In this document: one piece after another, positions 31,751 to 42,394 of the stretch
Numbering within the stretch: the first letter of the stretch is position 1
How the letters are laid out: the number at the start of each line of letters is the position of its first letter
DNA from: Candidatus Faecivicinus avistercoris
GTDB lineage: Bacteria > Bacillota > Clostridia > Christensenellales > Aristaeellaceae
Direction: 5' to 3'
Assembly: GCA_018716805.1 (NCBI GenBank)
Contig: DVJL01000027.1
Coordinates: forward strand, 1-64,000
Length of the DNA: 64,000 bases
The notes under the pieces: generated by a model
Told to the model about the DNA's origin: nothing
Database searches by the model: none
What the model saw: only the letters and a program-made list of their open reading frames with translations
Position numbers and translations under genes: made by a program

Positions 31751-32440
31751 ATGTGGAATGGAAAAATGAAGGCCGTGACCTTCAGCTACGACGACGGCGT
31801 GGAGCAGGACATCCGCTTTATCGAATTGCTCGACCGCTATGGACTTCGCGGAACCTTTAACCTGAACCTCGGCCTGCAAAGCCGGAGCAACACGTTTCGC
31901 AAGTCGGAAATCATCGTCCGGCACATCGATCGGGCGGACATTCCCGCCGTTTATGCAAACCACGAGGTCGCGGGACATACGATGACGCATCCTCATCTGG
32001 AGGCGTTGGATGACGAAACCGTGCGCGAGGAGATCTGGGCGTGTCAGGACGGCCTGCGTCAGCTGACCGGCCGGGCGGTGACCGGAATGGCCTATCCCTA
32101 TGGCACATACGACGGCCGCGTCGTCGAAATCGCGCGGGAGGCCGGCGTGCGATATGCGCGGACGACCGAGCAGACCGAGCGATTCGACGTGCCCTGCGAC
32201 CTGCTCCGGCTTGCGGCGACCTGCCGCCACGCAAATCCGCGGACGCTCGACCTCGCCCGCGCGTTTGTGGAAATGGAGCCTGCGTCGCCGCAGCTCTTTT
32301 ACCTTTGGGGACATACCTACGAATTTGACGAATTCGACAGTTGGGAGATGATCGAGGAGGTCTGCAAAACGCTCGCCGGCCGGCCGGACATCTTCTATGG
32401 AACCAACGCGGAGGTTCTGCTGGGTCAGGGCGAGGGCTGA
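31751..32440 (+). CDS. polysaccharide deacetylase-family protein
   Basis: KAVTFSYDDGVEQDIRFIELLDRYGLRGTFNLNLG, HEVAGHTMTHPHLE. Confidence 0.88.
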   Translation: MWNGKMKAVTFSYDDGVEQDIRFIELLDRYGLRGTFNLNLGLQSRSNTFRKSEIIVRHIDRADIPAVYANHEVAGHTMTHPHLEALDDETVREEIWACQDGLRQLTGRAVTGMAYPYGTYDGRVVEIAREAGVRYARTTEQTERFDVPCDLLRLAATCRHANPRTLDLARAFVEMEPASPQLFYLWGHTYEFDEFDSWEMIEEVCKTLAGRPDIFYGTNAEVLLGQGEG

Positions 32441-32474
32441 TGAGACCAGCTTATCCAAAAAGGTTTTAGACAAG

Positions 32475-32516
32475 TTGAGCGCGAAGGGGCCAAAGCCCTT
32501 TCGCGCTCAATCAGGG
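32475..32516 (+). terminator. terminator in the convergent intergenic region
   Basis: TTGAGCGCGAAGGGG...CCCTTTCGCGCTCAA stem. Confidence 0.65.
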
Positions 32517-32570
32517 TTTTGGACAGCCTGAACGGGCAGGCAAACGGAGGGTGCTCCGCCGGGCCTGTCG

Positions 32571-33788
32571 CTATTTGACCTTCTCCTGGAAGCGGCTGGC
32601 GTCGCTCTCGCGCACCTCATGCGCGCTGTAGCGCGCCCGCTCGTAGATCTCCGCCGCGTCGGCGGGCAGGTGCTCCCGCGCCGTCTGCTCCGGCACCCAG
32701 CCGGGGTGCTTCAGACGCGCGCGCAGATAATAGAAGCGAACCCGTTCCCTCGGCGGCAGCTTCGCCGCGTCAATGCCCTTCAGCGGATCCGGTTTCCGGA
32801 CGAATTTCCGAAACAGGCGCTTTCGCTCGCCGCCCTCGCGGGTATCGGAGATCTCATCCTGATAGTCTTCGGACGCCGCCTGCACAAACTGGCGGAGACG
32901 CCTGAGCAGCGCGGCGAACATCCGGCGCGATTTTCGCCAGAGCAGACGGACGGCGATGACGGCCAGCGCCGCGGCGGTCGCAATGCCAATGACCAGCACG
33001 ATCTTCTCGAGGATCTCCCAGAAAGGGCTCGGTTCGGCGCTCGCCGCGCCCATCATGTCCATGGCGCCGCCTCCGCCGCCGGTGTCGGGCGACATTTCGA
33101 CGGCGAACAGATTGCCAATCCACGCCAACAAGCGGCCGATTGCGGCGATCAGGGCCCTCCAGAGCCGTTCAAAGAGCTGCAGAATTGCGGGCAGGCAGGC
33201 GATCAGCAGCGTGACCAGCCCCAGTGCTACGGCCAGCAGCCGGTTTTTGCGCCTTACGGACAGCGGCGCCGGGCTTCCCTTGGCCGCCGCGTCGCGCAGG
33301 CTGGCCCGGTTCATCGACAGAAGCGCCAGGAAGGCATAGACCACGAACGCGCCGCGCAGGACGTAAACCGCAGCGTTGGCGGCCTCCGCGTCGAACAGCT
33401 GGGCAAACTGCGCTGCGACGTGCAGGCCCAGTCCGACGCAGGGGTAGGCGAGGGGCAACTCGCTGCCATGCGCCAGTCCCGCCGCCAGCAGGACGGCGAA
33501 CGCGAGCGGGATGGCCAGCAGCACCGGCGCCGTGCGCCACGGCAGAAGGAGCATTCCCAGCGCGGCGATCGCTACGGTTCCCAGTCCCCCGGCGATCAGC
33601 CGCCGCCTGCCGGGCACGGCGGCGCAGATCCACGCCGCGCAGACGTACAGAAGCGCGACGGGCAGGCCCCGAAGCGGCGCTTCCGGGAGGTTCCACGCAC
33701 ACAGCAACACCGGCACCGGGAGAAAGCCCGCCGCCATCATCAGCGGCTGGGTCCAGCGCCGCTTCAGCGATCCGATGTCCGGCTTCAT
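32571..33788 (-). CDS. multi-TM protein with C-terminal DUF4129-like region
   Basis: MKPDIGSLKRRWTQPLMMAAG..., C-terminal RVRFYYLRARLKHPGWVPEQTAREHL; third gene of a MoxR/DUF58 operon. Confidence 0.7.
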   Translation of the reverse strand: MKPDIGSLKRRWTQPLMMAAGFLPVPVLLCAWNLPEAPLRGLPVALLYVCAAWICAAVPGRRRLIAGGLGTVAIAALGMLLLPWRTAPVLLAIPLAFAVLLAAGLAHGSELPLAYPCVGLGLHVAAQFAQLFDAEAANAAVYVLRGAFVVYAFLALLSMNRASLRDAAAKGSPAPLSVRRKNRLLAVALGLVTLLIACLPAILQLFERLWRALIAAIGRLLAWIGNLFAVEMSPDTGGGGGAMDMMGAASAEPSPFWEILEKIVLVIGIATAAALAVIAVRLLWRKSRRMFAALLRRLRQFVQAASEDYQDEISDTREGGERKRLFRKFVRKPDPLKGIDAAKLPPRERVRFYYLRARLKHPGWVPEQTAREHLPADAAEIYERARYSAHEVRESDASRFQEKVK

Positions 33789-34858
33789 GCGGCGCCCCCT
33801 TCCATCACATACAGGCGAACCGTATTGCCGCGCGACCGCAGGGCCTCCAGCCGAAGCTGCAGCTCGCTGCTGTCGTACGGGGAGAGTACGACCATGTCCA
33901 GCCCGGACAGGCCGCTCAGTTCCTCCAGAAACGTGTTGAAGCTGCGCGTGCGGAGGATCCGGAGGCGGGCGAAGGCCGTCAGCAGCTCCTCTTCGCGAGC
34001 CTCGCCGCCGGAGGGCAGCAGCACTGTGCTCTCTTCGGACGCTCCGATTGGCATGTTGGCGGCGAATCCCGCCGTCAGCCCTGCGCGCAATGCCCGCACG
34101 CACAGCGTGGCCGCCATGGAGATCTCGCGCTCGATCAGATCCTGCTCGTATTCCATCAGGTTGTCCCACTGATTCTCCTTCAGCTGGGCGTTGAACACCA
34201 CCATCAGCCGCGTCTGCGCGGAGAAATCGTGCACCCGCACATGGAGCTCGCCCATGCGCGCGGTGGCCGGCCAGTGGATGTCCCGCACGGGATCCCCGGG
34301 GCGGTAGGGGCGGATGCCGTTGATCAGAAACGGATCGCGCTGCAGCTGGCGCTCGAGCATCATTTCGCCGATGAGCCGGGAAAATGGCATGGGCAGGTCG
34401 CGGTCGTCCAGCAGCCGCGGATAGACCGTGACGGGGGCGTCCAGCCTCTGCTCGCGGCTGCACTGGAAGAAGCCCGTGACGTCGCCGGCGGTCAGGGACG
34501 CGCTGCCGATGTTGTATTCGCCCCGATGCAGGAACTTCACCCGGTGCCGCCGCGTGATGCGCTGATAGGGCATCAGCGTGAACAGGCTCTTGTGATACAT
34601 GCTGCCGCTGACGTCGAGGTTCTCCTGACGGCCGAACTGCAGGTGACGGGAGATCCGGCTCTCCACGCGCAGCCACGGCACGATCAGCGGGCGGTCGTTG
34701 CTGATGACCTCCACCAGCTCGCCCTCGTCGCCCTCGAACACCTCGCGGCGGGAAAACGCGCGGGTACAGGTCAGTCCCCGCAGGGCGACGTGCTCCAGCA
34801 GACGGCCGTAGGCGATGCACAGCGCGGCGAATACCGCGAGCACGACCAGCACGTTCAT
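33785..34858 (-). CDS. DUF58-domain protein
   Basis: RRHRVKFLHRGEYNIGSASLTAGDVTGFF, GIRPYRPGDPVRDIHWPATARMGELHVR. Confidence 0.9.
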   Translation of the reverse strand: MNVLVVLAVFAALCIAYGRLLEHVALRGLTCTRAFSRREVFEGDEGELVEVISNDRPLIVPWLRVESRISRHLQFGRQENLDVSGSMYHKSLFTLMPYQRITRRHRVKFLHRGEYNIGSASLTAGDVTGFFQCSREQRLDAPVTVYPRLLDDRDLPMPFSRLIGEMMLERQLQRDPFLINGIRPYRPGDPVRDIHWPATARMGELHVRVHDFSAQTRLMVVFNAQLKENQWDNLMEYEQDLIEREISMAATLCVRALRAGLTAGFAANMPIGASEESTVLLPSGGEAREEELLTAFARLRILRTRSFNTFLEELSGLSGLDMVVLSPYDSSELQLRLEALRSRGNTVRLYVMEGGAA

Positions 34859-35805
34859 GCGCTCGCCTCGGTGGGCACGGGCACCCGGCCCAGCAGATCC
34901 CGGATGAATTCCTCCGCCAGCGCGCGATTGCCCAGCCCCCGCAGGACGATGCGGTGGGCCAGCACCGGCACGGCCAGCTCCTTGACGTCGTCGGGGATGG
35001 CGTAATCCCGGCCGCGGATCGCGGCCAGCGCCTGCGCCATGCGCGTCAGCGCCAGCATCGCGCGGGGCGACGGGCCGAGCCGCACCTTCTCGGGATCGCG
35101 CGCGGCCTCGCACAGATCGGCGACATAGGTCATGACCGCGTCGGAGACGTGGCACTGCGCGCAGAGCTTCGACGCCTCGGCCAGACCGGCTTTGCCCGCC
35201 ACCGGCTCGAGCCGCGCGAGCGGGCTGTCGGCGATGAAGCGCTTCATCAGGGCGACCGCCTCGTCCCGATCCTTCGGATACCCGAGCGAGATGCGAATCA
35301 GGAAGCGGTCCAGCTGCGCTTCCGGCAGCGGAAAGGTGCCCTGCGTCTCCACGGGATTCTGCGTCGCGATGACCAGGAAGGGCGCGTCGAGCGCGTAGGT
35401 CGCTCCGCCCTCGGTGACCTGGCGCTCCTCCATGCATTCGAGCAGTGCCGACTGGGTGCGCGGCGTGGCGCGGTTGATTTCGTCGGCCAGCAGGATGTTT
35501 GTAAACACGGGACCCTTGACGAACGTGAATTTCCCGGTCTGCTGCGCGTAGACCTGCATGCCGGTGATGTCCGCCGGAAGCAGATCCGGCGTGAACTGCA
35601 CGCGGGCGAAATCGCAGCTGAGCGACCGGGCCAGCGATTTGGCCAGCGTCGTCTTGCCCGTGCCGGGGACGTCTTCCAGCAGCACATGCCCGCCGGCAAA
35701 CAGCGCGGCGAGGATCAGCTCCACCTCGCGCGATTTGCCGACGATCACTCGGCCGATGTTCTGGCTCAGCGCGGCCGCGAGCGGCTTCAGGTCGGTATAC
35801 TTCAT
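34855..35805 (-). CDS. MoxR-family AAA+ ATPase
   Basis: LLEDVPGTGKTTLAKSLAR Walker A, ADEINRATPRTQSALLECMEERQVT. Confidence 0.94.
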   Translation of the reverse strand: MKYTDLKPLAAALSQNIGRVIVGKSREVELILAALFAGGHVLLEDVPGTGKTTLAKSLARSLSCDFARVQFTPDLLPADITGMQVYAQQTGKFTFVKGPVFTNILLADEINRATPRTQSALLECMEERQVTEGGATYALDAPFLVIATQNPVETQGTFPLPEAQLDRFLIRISLGYPKDRDEAVALMKRFIADSPLARLEPVAGKAGLAEASKLCAQCHVSDAVMTYVADLCEAARDPEKVRLGPSPRAMLALTRMAQALAAIRGRDYAIPDDVKELAVPVLAHRIVLRGLGNRALAEEFIRDLLGRVPVPTEASA

Positions 35806-35983
35806 GGCGCACACTCCATTCGTTGGACGTTTGTTAACATTATACATGTGGTGGAGAGAAAATTCAATCCCACTTCGGCGAAAATGCGGAGGAAACCGGG
35901 GGAATTGCCCGAAAAGGGGAAGGAATGGGGACTCGACAGCGCGGCGGATTTGAAGGAAAATCGATATTTTACCAAAAAAACAC

Positions 35984-36012
35984 TTGTCAAGCCCGCACCG
36001 TTGGGGTAAAAT
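35984..36012 (+). promoter_or_regulatory. sigma-A promoter for gap
   Basis: TTGTCA-17 nt-TAAAAT. Confidence 0.65.
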
Positions 36013-36062
36013 AGAAAGCGTGAACAGAGGTACTTGTACCGTATGATTTAGGAGGGTTTCAC

Positions 36063-37076
36063 ATGGCTGTTAAGGTTGCTATTAACGGTTTCGGCCGCAT
36101 TGGCCGTCTCGCTTTCCGCCAGATGTTCGGCGCTGAGGGCTATGAGGTCGTTGCCATCAACGATCTGACTTCCCCGAAGATGCTCGCTCACCTGCTGAAG
36201 TACGACTCCACGCAGGGCTGCTATGCGCGCACCCACGAGGTCGAGGCCGGCGAGGACTACATCACGGTCGACGGCAAGAAGATCACCATCTATGCCAAGG
36301 CGAACGCCGCTGAGCTGCCGTGGGGCGAGCTGGGCGTGGACGTCGTGCTCGAGTGCACCGGCTTCTACACCAGCAAGGCCAAGGCTCAGGCGCACATCGA
36401 CGCTGGCGCCCGCAAGGTCGTCATCTCCGCTCCGGCTGGCAACGACCTGCCGACCATCGTCTATAACGTCAACCACAAGACGCTCAAGCCCGAGGATACC
36501 ATCATCTCCGCTGCGTCCTGCACCACCAACTGCCTGGCGCCGATGGCGAAGGCCCTGAACGACCTCTGCCCGATCGAGTCCGGCATCATGTGCACGATTC
36601 ACGCCTACACCGGCGACCAGATGATCCTAGACGGCCCGCAGCGCAAGGGCGACCTGCGCCGCTCCCGCGCTGGCGCGTGCAACATCGTCCCGAACAGCAC
36701 CGGCGCCGCGAAGGCGATCGGCTTGGTCATTCCGGAGCTGAACGGCAAGCTGATCGGCGCCGCGCAGCGCGTGCCGACCCCGACCGGCTCCACCACCATC
36801 CTGACCGCGGTCGTCAAGGGCACGCCCACCAAGGACGAGATCAACGCCCAGATGAAGTCGCAGTCCACCGAGTCCTTCGGCTACAACACCGATGAGATCG
36901 TCTCCTCCGACGTCATCGGCATGCGCTACGGCTCTCTGTTCGATGCCACCCAGACGATGGTTCAGAATCTGGACAATGGCACCTCTCAGGTGCAGGTCGT
37001 CTCCTGGTACGACAACGAGAACTCCTACGTGAGCCAGATGGTTCGCACCATCAAGTACTTCTCCGAGCTGGCCTAA
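36063..37076 (+). CDS. gap: glyceraldehyde-3-phosphate dehydrogenase
   Basis: [49 protein letters not shown]. Confidence 0.97.
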   Translation: MAVKVAINGFGRIGRLAFRQMFGAEGYEVVAINDLTSPKMLAHLLKYDSTQGCYARTHEVEAGEDYITVDGKKITIYAKANAAELPWGELGVDVVLECTGFYTSKAKAQAHIDAGARKVVISAPAGNDLPTIVYNVNHKTLKPEDTIISAASCTTNCLAPMAKALNDLCPIESGIMCTIHAYTGDQMILDGPQRKGDLRRSRAGACNIVPNSTGAAKAIGLVIPELNGKLIGAAQRVPTPTGSTTILTAVVKGTPTKDEINAQMKSQSTESFGYNTDEIVSSDVIGMRYGSLFDATQTMVQNLDNGTSQVQVVSWYDNENSYVSQMVRTIKYFSELA

Positions 37077-37092
37077 TTCAGCTTGGCAGATG

Positions 37093-37124
37093 CCGCCGTC
37101 CGCATTGGACGGCGGTTCTTTTTT
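37093..37124 (+). terminator. terminator after gap
   Basis: CCGCCGTCC-GCATT-GGACGGCGG followed by TTCTTTTTT. Confidence 0.9.
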
Positions 37125-37201
37125 GTAAGCTGGCGCTTGTCCGCTGGAGGAGAGGCGTCAGCCGGTTTTGCGTCTTTTTGGCGTTTTTTCCGAATGGACG
37201 C

Positions 37202-37230
37202 TTGCGTTTGCTGCTTTCGTGCGCTATAAT
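37202..37230 (+). promoter_or_regulatory. sigma-A promoter for lepA
   Basis: TTGCGT-17 nt-TATAAT. Confidence 0.65.
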
Positions 37231-37313
37231 AAGGAAGATAAAATGAGAAGTCTGTCCCTCGGCGGCCGTGCGATGGATTCGGCTGCCTGGATTGGAATGA
37301 TGGAGGGAACCGC

Positions 37314-39122
37314 GTGTCCAATTACGATCAGAGCAGGATCCGCAACTTTTGCATCATTGCCCACATTGACCACGGCAAGTCCACGCTGGCCGACCGCATT
37401 CTCGAGCGCACCGGGGTCATGCAGCTGCGCGACATGACCGATCAGGTGCTCGATTCGATGGAGCTGGAGCGCGAGCGCGGCATCACGATCAAGTCCAAGG
37501 CCGTGCGCATGACGTACACGGCGCGAGACGGGCAGGAGTATGAGCTCAACCTCATCGACACGCCCGGCCACGTCGACTTTACATACGAAGTCTCCCGCGC
37601 GCTGGCGGCGTGCGAGGGCGCGGTGCTGGTGGTCGATGCCAGCCAGGGCATTGAGGCGCAGACGCTGGCGAACGTCTACATGGCCCTCGAGCACGACCTG
37701 GAGATCCTTCCGGTCATCAACAAGATCGACCTGCCCAGCGCGAACCCCGAGGGCGTGCGCCAGCAGATCGAGGACGAAATCGGCCTGGTGGCGGAGGACT
37801 GCCCGCTGATCTCGGCCAAGCAGGGCGTCGGCATCGACGACGTGCTCGAAGAGGTCGTGGCCAAGGTGCCCGCGCCAAGGGACGATCCGGACGCGCCGCT
37901 TCAGGCGCTGATCTTCGATTCGTACTACGACAACTATCGCGGCGCGATCTCATCGGTGCGCCTGAAGGCAGGCGCGGTGAAGGTCGGCAACCGCATCCGC
38001 ATGATGTCCAGCGGGCGCGAGTTCGAGGTCACGGAGGTCGGCGCCTATCTGCCGCTGGGCTATTCGCCGAAGGAGGCGCTGCGTGCCGGAGAGGTCGGCT
38101 ACATCGCCGCGTCGATCAAGGACATCGCGGACATCCACGTCGGCGACACGATCACGCTCGCGGACAATCCCGCCGCCGCGCCGCTGCCGGGCTACAAGCC
38201 GGTGCTGCCGATGGTCTACTGCGGCATCTATCCGGCCGACGGCGGCGACTACGAGGGCCTGCGCGATGCGCTGGAGAAGCTCCGCCTGAACGACGCGGCG
38301 CTGTCGTTCGAGCCGGAGACGTCCGTTGCGCTCGGCTATGGCTTCCGCTGCGGCTTTCTTGGGCTTCTGCACATGGAGATCATTCAGGAGCGGCTGGAGC
38401 GCGAGTTCGACCTCGACCTGGTCACGACGGCGCCGAGCGTCGTCTACCGCGTGGTCAAGACGGATGGCTCGGTCGTGATGATCGACAATCCGACCAACCT
38501 CCCGCCGGCGCAGGAGATCTCGTGGATGGAGGAACCCTACGTCGACGCGCAGGTCATCACGCCGCAGGACTACGTCGGTGCGATCATGGAGCTGTGCCAG
38601 GACAAGCGCGGCACGTTCCGCGACATGAAGTACATCGATGGCGGTCGCGTGGTGCTCAGCTACGATCTGCCGCTCAACGAGGTCATCTACGACTTTTTCG
38701 ACCAGCTCAAGAGCCGCACGCGCGGGTACGCGTCGTTCGACTACGAGCTGAAGGGGTATGTGCGCAGCGATCTGGTCAAGCTCGACATGCTGCTCAACGG
38801 CGAGCAGTGCGACGCGCTGTCGATCATCGTCCACAAGGATCGCGCCTACGCGCGCGGCCGTTCGATCGCCGAAAAGCTCAAGGAGGCCATTCCGCGGCAG
38901 CTGTTTGAAATTCCGATTCAGGCGGCCATCGGCGGCAAGGTCATCGCGCGCGAGACGGTCAAGGCGCTTCGCAAGGACGTGCTGGCCAAGTGCTATGGCG
39001 GCGACATCACGCGCAAGAAGAAGCTGCTGGAGAAGCAGAAGGAGGGCAAGAAGCGTATGCGCCAGGTGGGCAGCGTTCAGGTGCCCAGCGAGGCGTTCAT
39101 GGCGGTTCTGAAGATGGACTGA
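37314..39122 (+). CDS. lepA: elongation factor 4
   Basis: [33 protein letters not shown] start. Confidence 0.97.
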   Translation: MSNYDQSRIRNFCIIAHIDHGKSTLADRILERTGVMQLRDMTDQVLDSMELERERGITIKSKAVRMTYTARDGQEYELNLIDTPGHVDFTYEVSRALAACEGAVLVVDASQGIEAQTLANVYMALEHDLEILPVINKIDLPSANPEGVRQQIEDEIGLVAEDCPLISAKQGVGIDDVLEEVVAKVPAPRDDPDAPLQALIFDSYYDNYRGAISSVRLKAGAVKVGNRIRMMSSGREFEVTEVGAYLPLGYSPKEALRAGEVGYIAASIKDIADIHVGDTITLADNPAAAPLPGYKPVLPMVYCGIYPADGGDYEGLRDALEKLRLNDAALSFEPETSVALGYGFRCGFLGLLHMEIIQERLEREFDLDLVTTAPSVVYRVVKTDGSVVMIDNPTNLPPAQEISWMEEPYVDAQVITPQDYVGAIMELCQDKRGTFRDMKYIDGGRVVLSYDLPLNEVIYDFFDQLKSRTRGYASFDYELKGYVRSDLVKLDMLLNGEQCDALSIIVHKDRAYARGRSIAEKLKEAIPRQLFEIPIQAAIGGKVIARETVKALRKDVLAKCYGGDITRKKKLLEKQKEGKKRMRQVGSVQVPSEAFMAVLKMD

Positions 39123-39156
39123 TCCGGCGCGACCGGATCGTCCCGGGAGGAGTTGC

Positions 39157-39660
39157 ATGAAAAAGCCTTTGTTCAAGGCGACGTTTCGCGTGACGCGCGA
39201 GAGCTGTCTGGCGCTCGCGCGGGCGCGCTCCAATCAGTATTTTCGCACGGTATGGGCGTGCAATGCGATGATCGCGCTGTGCGTCGGGCTGCTGTGGGCG
39301 GTGCGTTCGTCGAACGCGCTGTGGCTGACGGTCGTGCTGGCCCTGCTGGTGATGCATTCGCTGCTGGGCGTGCGCCTGACGGCGGCGCGCATGTACGCGT
39401 CGCGCCACGCCTCCGTGGACGAAACGCAGCTGGACTTCTGCGAGGAGGGCATTCGCGTGCGGTCCGCGGTGGAGGAGAGCCTGATTCGCTATCCGCTGAT
39501 CACCGGCCTGCGCGAAGACCGAAAGCATCTCGTGCTCTACATGCGCCATCACACGCCGCTGGTCGTCGTCAAGGACGAGATCAATGGCGGCGGAGCGGCG
39601 GCACTGGCCGCCTTTCTGCGCGAGCGGACGGGGTTGGAGATCCGTCCGCTGCACCGATGA
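39157..39660 (+). CDS. YcxB-like membrane protein
   Basis: Two TM segments then soluble C-terminus ending with PLVVVKDEINGG...; between lepA and hemW. Confidence 0.5.
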   Translation: MKKPLFKATFRVTRESCLALARARSNQYFRTVWACNAMIALCVGLLWAVRSSNALWLTVVLALLVMHSLLGVRLTAARMYASRHASVDETQLDFCEEGIRVRSAVEESLIRYPLITGLREDRKHLVLYMRHHTPLVVVKDEINGGGAAALAAFLRERTGLEIRPLHR

Positions 39661-40781
39661 GCGCCCTTTCGCTGTATGTGCACATCCCGTTTTGCCGGGC
39701 AAAGTGCGCGTACTGCGATTTCGCTTCCTATCCGCACCGCGAGGCGGACGGGGAGCGGTATTTTTGCGCGCTCGGCGACGAGCTGGCATCGTGGCAGCCG
39801 GAGCTTGCAAATCGCGAAATCGAGACGGTGTTCCTCGGCGGCGGCACGCCCTCGCTGATGCCGGAGGCGGCCATTGCGCGCCTGATGGCGCAGATCCGCG
39901 CGTGCGGGCGCGTCTCGCCCGATGCGGAGATCACGATGGAGGCCAATCCCGGCACGCTGACCCCGCGAAAGCTCCGGGCTTGCCGCGAGGCGGGAATCAA
40001 CCGGCTGTCGCTCGGCGCGCAGGCGATGGACGACCGGCTGCTGCGCGCCCTCGGACGCATCCACACGGCAGGCGACGTTCGCGCATCGGTCGCGATGGCG
40101 CGCGCGGCGGGCTTTGACGACGTCAGCCTCGACCTGATGTACGCCCTTCCCGGACAGAGCCGCGCCGACTGGCTGCGCACGCTCGATGCGGCCGTCGCGC
40201 TCGAACCGGAGCACATTTCGGCGTACAGCCTGATCGTCGAGGAAGGCACGCCGATGGCGGACTGGGTTTTGGCGGGAAGGGTTTCGCTGCCGGACGAGGA
40301 CGAGGCCGTCGGGATGCAGCGCGATGCCATCGAGCGGCTCGCCCGCGCCGGTTATGCGCGCTATGAGATCTCGAATTTTGCGCGCCCGGGTCGCGAGTGC
40401 CGGCACAATTTGGTCTACTGGCTGCGCGGCGACTATCTGGGCATCGGCTGCGCCGCGCATTCGCTGATGGACGGCGTGCGCTTTGAAAACCCGCGCGGTC
40501 TGGACGAATACCTCGCCGGCGAGCGCCGCGTCCACGCGCACCGGCTTTCGCGCGTAGAGGAGATGGAAGAGACGCTGATGCTCTCCACGCGGCTGACCCG
40601 GGGCATGGATCTGGCCGCCTACGGCGCGGAATTCGGCGTGGATTTTGTCAAGGCCCACCGTGTGGCGCTCGGCCGTCTGGCGGCACTCGGGCTGGTGTGC
40701 GTCGAGGACGGCTTTCTGCGGCTGACGCTGGAGGGCATGGAAGTGCAGAATGCGGTCGTCGTAGAGTTGCTCGACGAGTAA
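39657..40781 (+). CDS. hemW: radical SAM HemW (coproporphyrinogen III oxidase-like)
   Basis: SLYVHIPFCRAKCAYCDFASYP CxxxCxxC; lepA-hemW synteny; 4-nt ATGA overlap with the upstream gene. Confidence 0.93.
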   Translation: MSALSLYVHIPFCRAKCAYCDFASYPHREADGERYFCALGDELASWQPELANREIETVFLGGGTPSLMPEAAIARLMAQIRACGRVSPDAEITMEANPGTLTPRKLRACREAGINRLSLGAQAMDDRLLRALGRIHTAGDVRASVAMARAAGFDDVSLDLMYALPGQSRADWLRTLDAAVALEPEHISAYSLIVEEGTPMADWVLAGRVSLPDEDEAVGMQRDAIERLARAGYARYEISNFARPGRECRHNLVYWLRGDYLGIGCAAHSLMDGVRFENPRGLDEYLAGERRVHAHRLSRVEEMEETLMLSTRLTRGMDLAAYGAEFGVDFVKAHRVALGRLAALGLVCVEDGFLRLTLEGMEVQNAVVVELLDE

Positions 40782-40871
40782 GAGATTGCATCCAAATGTG
40801 TAATTGTGTGCAAAATCGGACGAAATCTTGAAGATTTAACCGGTTTTGCGCCCCTGTCTGTGTGGATTTGC

Positions 40872-40900
40872 TTGCGAAAGACTGAATTTTCCCTTATAAT
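40872..40900 (+). promoter_or_regulatory. sigma-A promoter for murC
   Basis: TTGCGA-17 nt-TATAAT. Confidence 0.65.
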
Positions 40901-40964
40901 ATGAAATGTGAAGAATGAAGTTCTGGGCGCGCGGCGTGGGCCGGTGCGTGGGGGAGGACTGTGT

Positions 40965-42359
40965 ATGCCGGAAAATGTATTGGCGCACCGCGGAGGCCGC
41001 GTGCACTTTGTCGGGATTGGCGGAAGTTCCATGTCGGGGCTGGCGTCGCTGCTGGCGAGCGAGGGCTTTGCCGTCAGCGGTTCGGACCGCACGCGGTCGC
41101 ACAAGACCGATGCGCTCGCCGCGAAGGGCATCGAAATCCATATCGGCCAGCGCGCGGAGAACGTGCGCGGCGCGGACGTGATCGTCTACTCCGCCGCCAT
41201 CGCCGAGGACAACCCCGAGCGCGCGGAGGCCGCGCGGCTGGGCATTCCGCAGGTCGAGCGCTGTGACCTGATCGGCCAGCTGATGGAGGGCGTGCCGTTC
41301 GCCATTGGCGTCTCCGGCACGCACGGCAAGACGACCACGACGTCGATGCTCGCGCAGGCGTTTCTCTCGGCGGGAGCCGATCCGACGATTCACATCGGCG
41401 GCGAGCTGGACTTCATCGGCGGCTCGACCCGCCGCGGCGGCCGGCATGACTTCATCGTCGAGGCGTGCGAATTCCACGCGAGCTTCCTGCACTTCCACCC
41501 GACGGTCGCCATCGTGCTGAACATCGACGAGGATCACCTCGACTTCTTTCGCGACATCGACCACATCGAGCAGACGTTTGCCGAGTATGTCGCGCTGCTG
41601 CCCGAGGACGGCTGGTGCATCGCATGGGGCGACGATCCGCGCGCGCGCCGCGTGTGCGAGGGCGCGAAGTGCAATCATTTAACCTATGGGCTGGGCGAGG
41701 ACTGCGATCTGCGCGCGGTGGACGTCGTGACCGACGAGCGGGGCTGCGCCACCTACACCGCCGTGCTCCGCGGCGAGCGGCTCGGCCGGTTCCACGTGGG
41801 CGTTTCGAGCCAGGCCAACATGCTCGACAGCATGGCCGTCGTCGCCGCCGCACACATCCGCGGGCTGGACATGGAGAAGGTCGCGCAGGCGCTTTCGTCG
41901 TTCGTCGGGGCGCACCGGCGCTTTGAACTGACCAGCGTCACCGACGGCGTGCGCTGCTACACGGACTACGGCCACAATCCCGCCGAGATCAAAAATGCCA
42001 TTCAGATTGCAAAGCTGCAGCCGCACGGAACGCTCTGGTCGGTCTGGCAGCCGCACACCTATTCGCGCACCAAGACGCTGTTCAACGCCTTTCTGGAGAC
42101 GTTCGACGGCGTCGACCGGCTGCTGATCACCGACATCTGCGCGGCGCGCGAGGCGGATCCGGGCGATATTTCCTCCGAAATGCTGATTGAGCCGCTGCGC
42201 GCGCGGGGCGTCGACGCGGTGCTGACGCCGACGTTCGACGATGCCGAAGCCTATCTGCGCGCCCATTGGCAGCCGGGCGATCTGATGATCAGCCATGGCT
42301 GCGGCGACATCGATCTGCTCAACGAACAGATTGCCAACCACGGGGACACCGTGCGATGA
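40965..42359 (+). CDS. murC: UDP-N-acetylmuramate-L-alanine ligase
   Basis: VHFVGIGGSSMSGLASLL, GVSGTHGKTTTTSML, YTDYGHNPAEIKNAI. Confidence 0.95.
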   Translation: MPENVLAHRGGRVHFVGIGGSSMSGLASLLASEGFAVSGSDRTRSHKTDALAAKGIEIHIGQRAENVRGADVIVYSAAIAEDNPERAEAARLGIPQVERCDLIGQLMEGVPFAIGVSGTHGKTTTTSMLAQAFLSAGADPTIHIGGELDFIGGSTRRGGRHDFIVEACEFHASFLHFHPTVAIVLNIDEDHLDFFRDIDHIEQTFAEYVALLPEDGWCIAWGDDPRARRVCEGAKCNHLTYGLGEDCDLRAVDVVTDERGCATYTAVLRGERLGRFHVGVSSQANMLDSMAVVAAAHIRGLDMEKVAQALSSFVGAHRRFELTSVTDGVRCYTDYGHNPAEIKNAIQIAKLQPHGTLWSVWQPHTYSRTKTLFNAFLETFDGVDRLLITDICAAREADPGDISSEMLIEPLRARGVDAVLTPTFDDAEAYLRAHWQPGDLMISHGCGDIDLLNEQIANHGDTVR

Positions 42360-42394
42360 CGGAGGCGATGGGCAAGCGACGGGGAGGGATTCTT

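Noticed and set aside
32571-34820. 749-aa ORF starting inside the DUF58 gene
   Set aside because: Its first ~340 aa are out of frame with DUF58; the real gene starts at 33788 (MKPDIGSLKRRW) with a 4-nt overlap.
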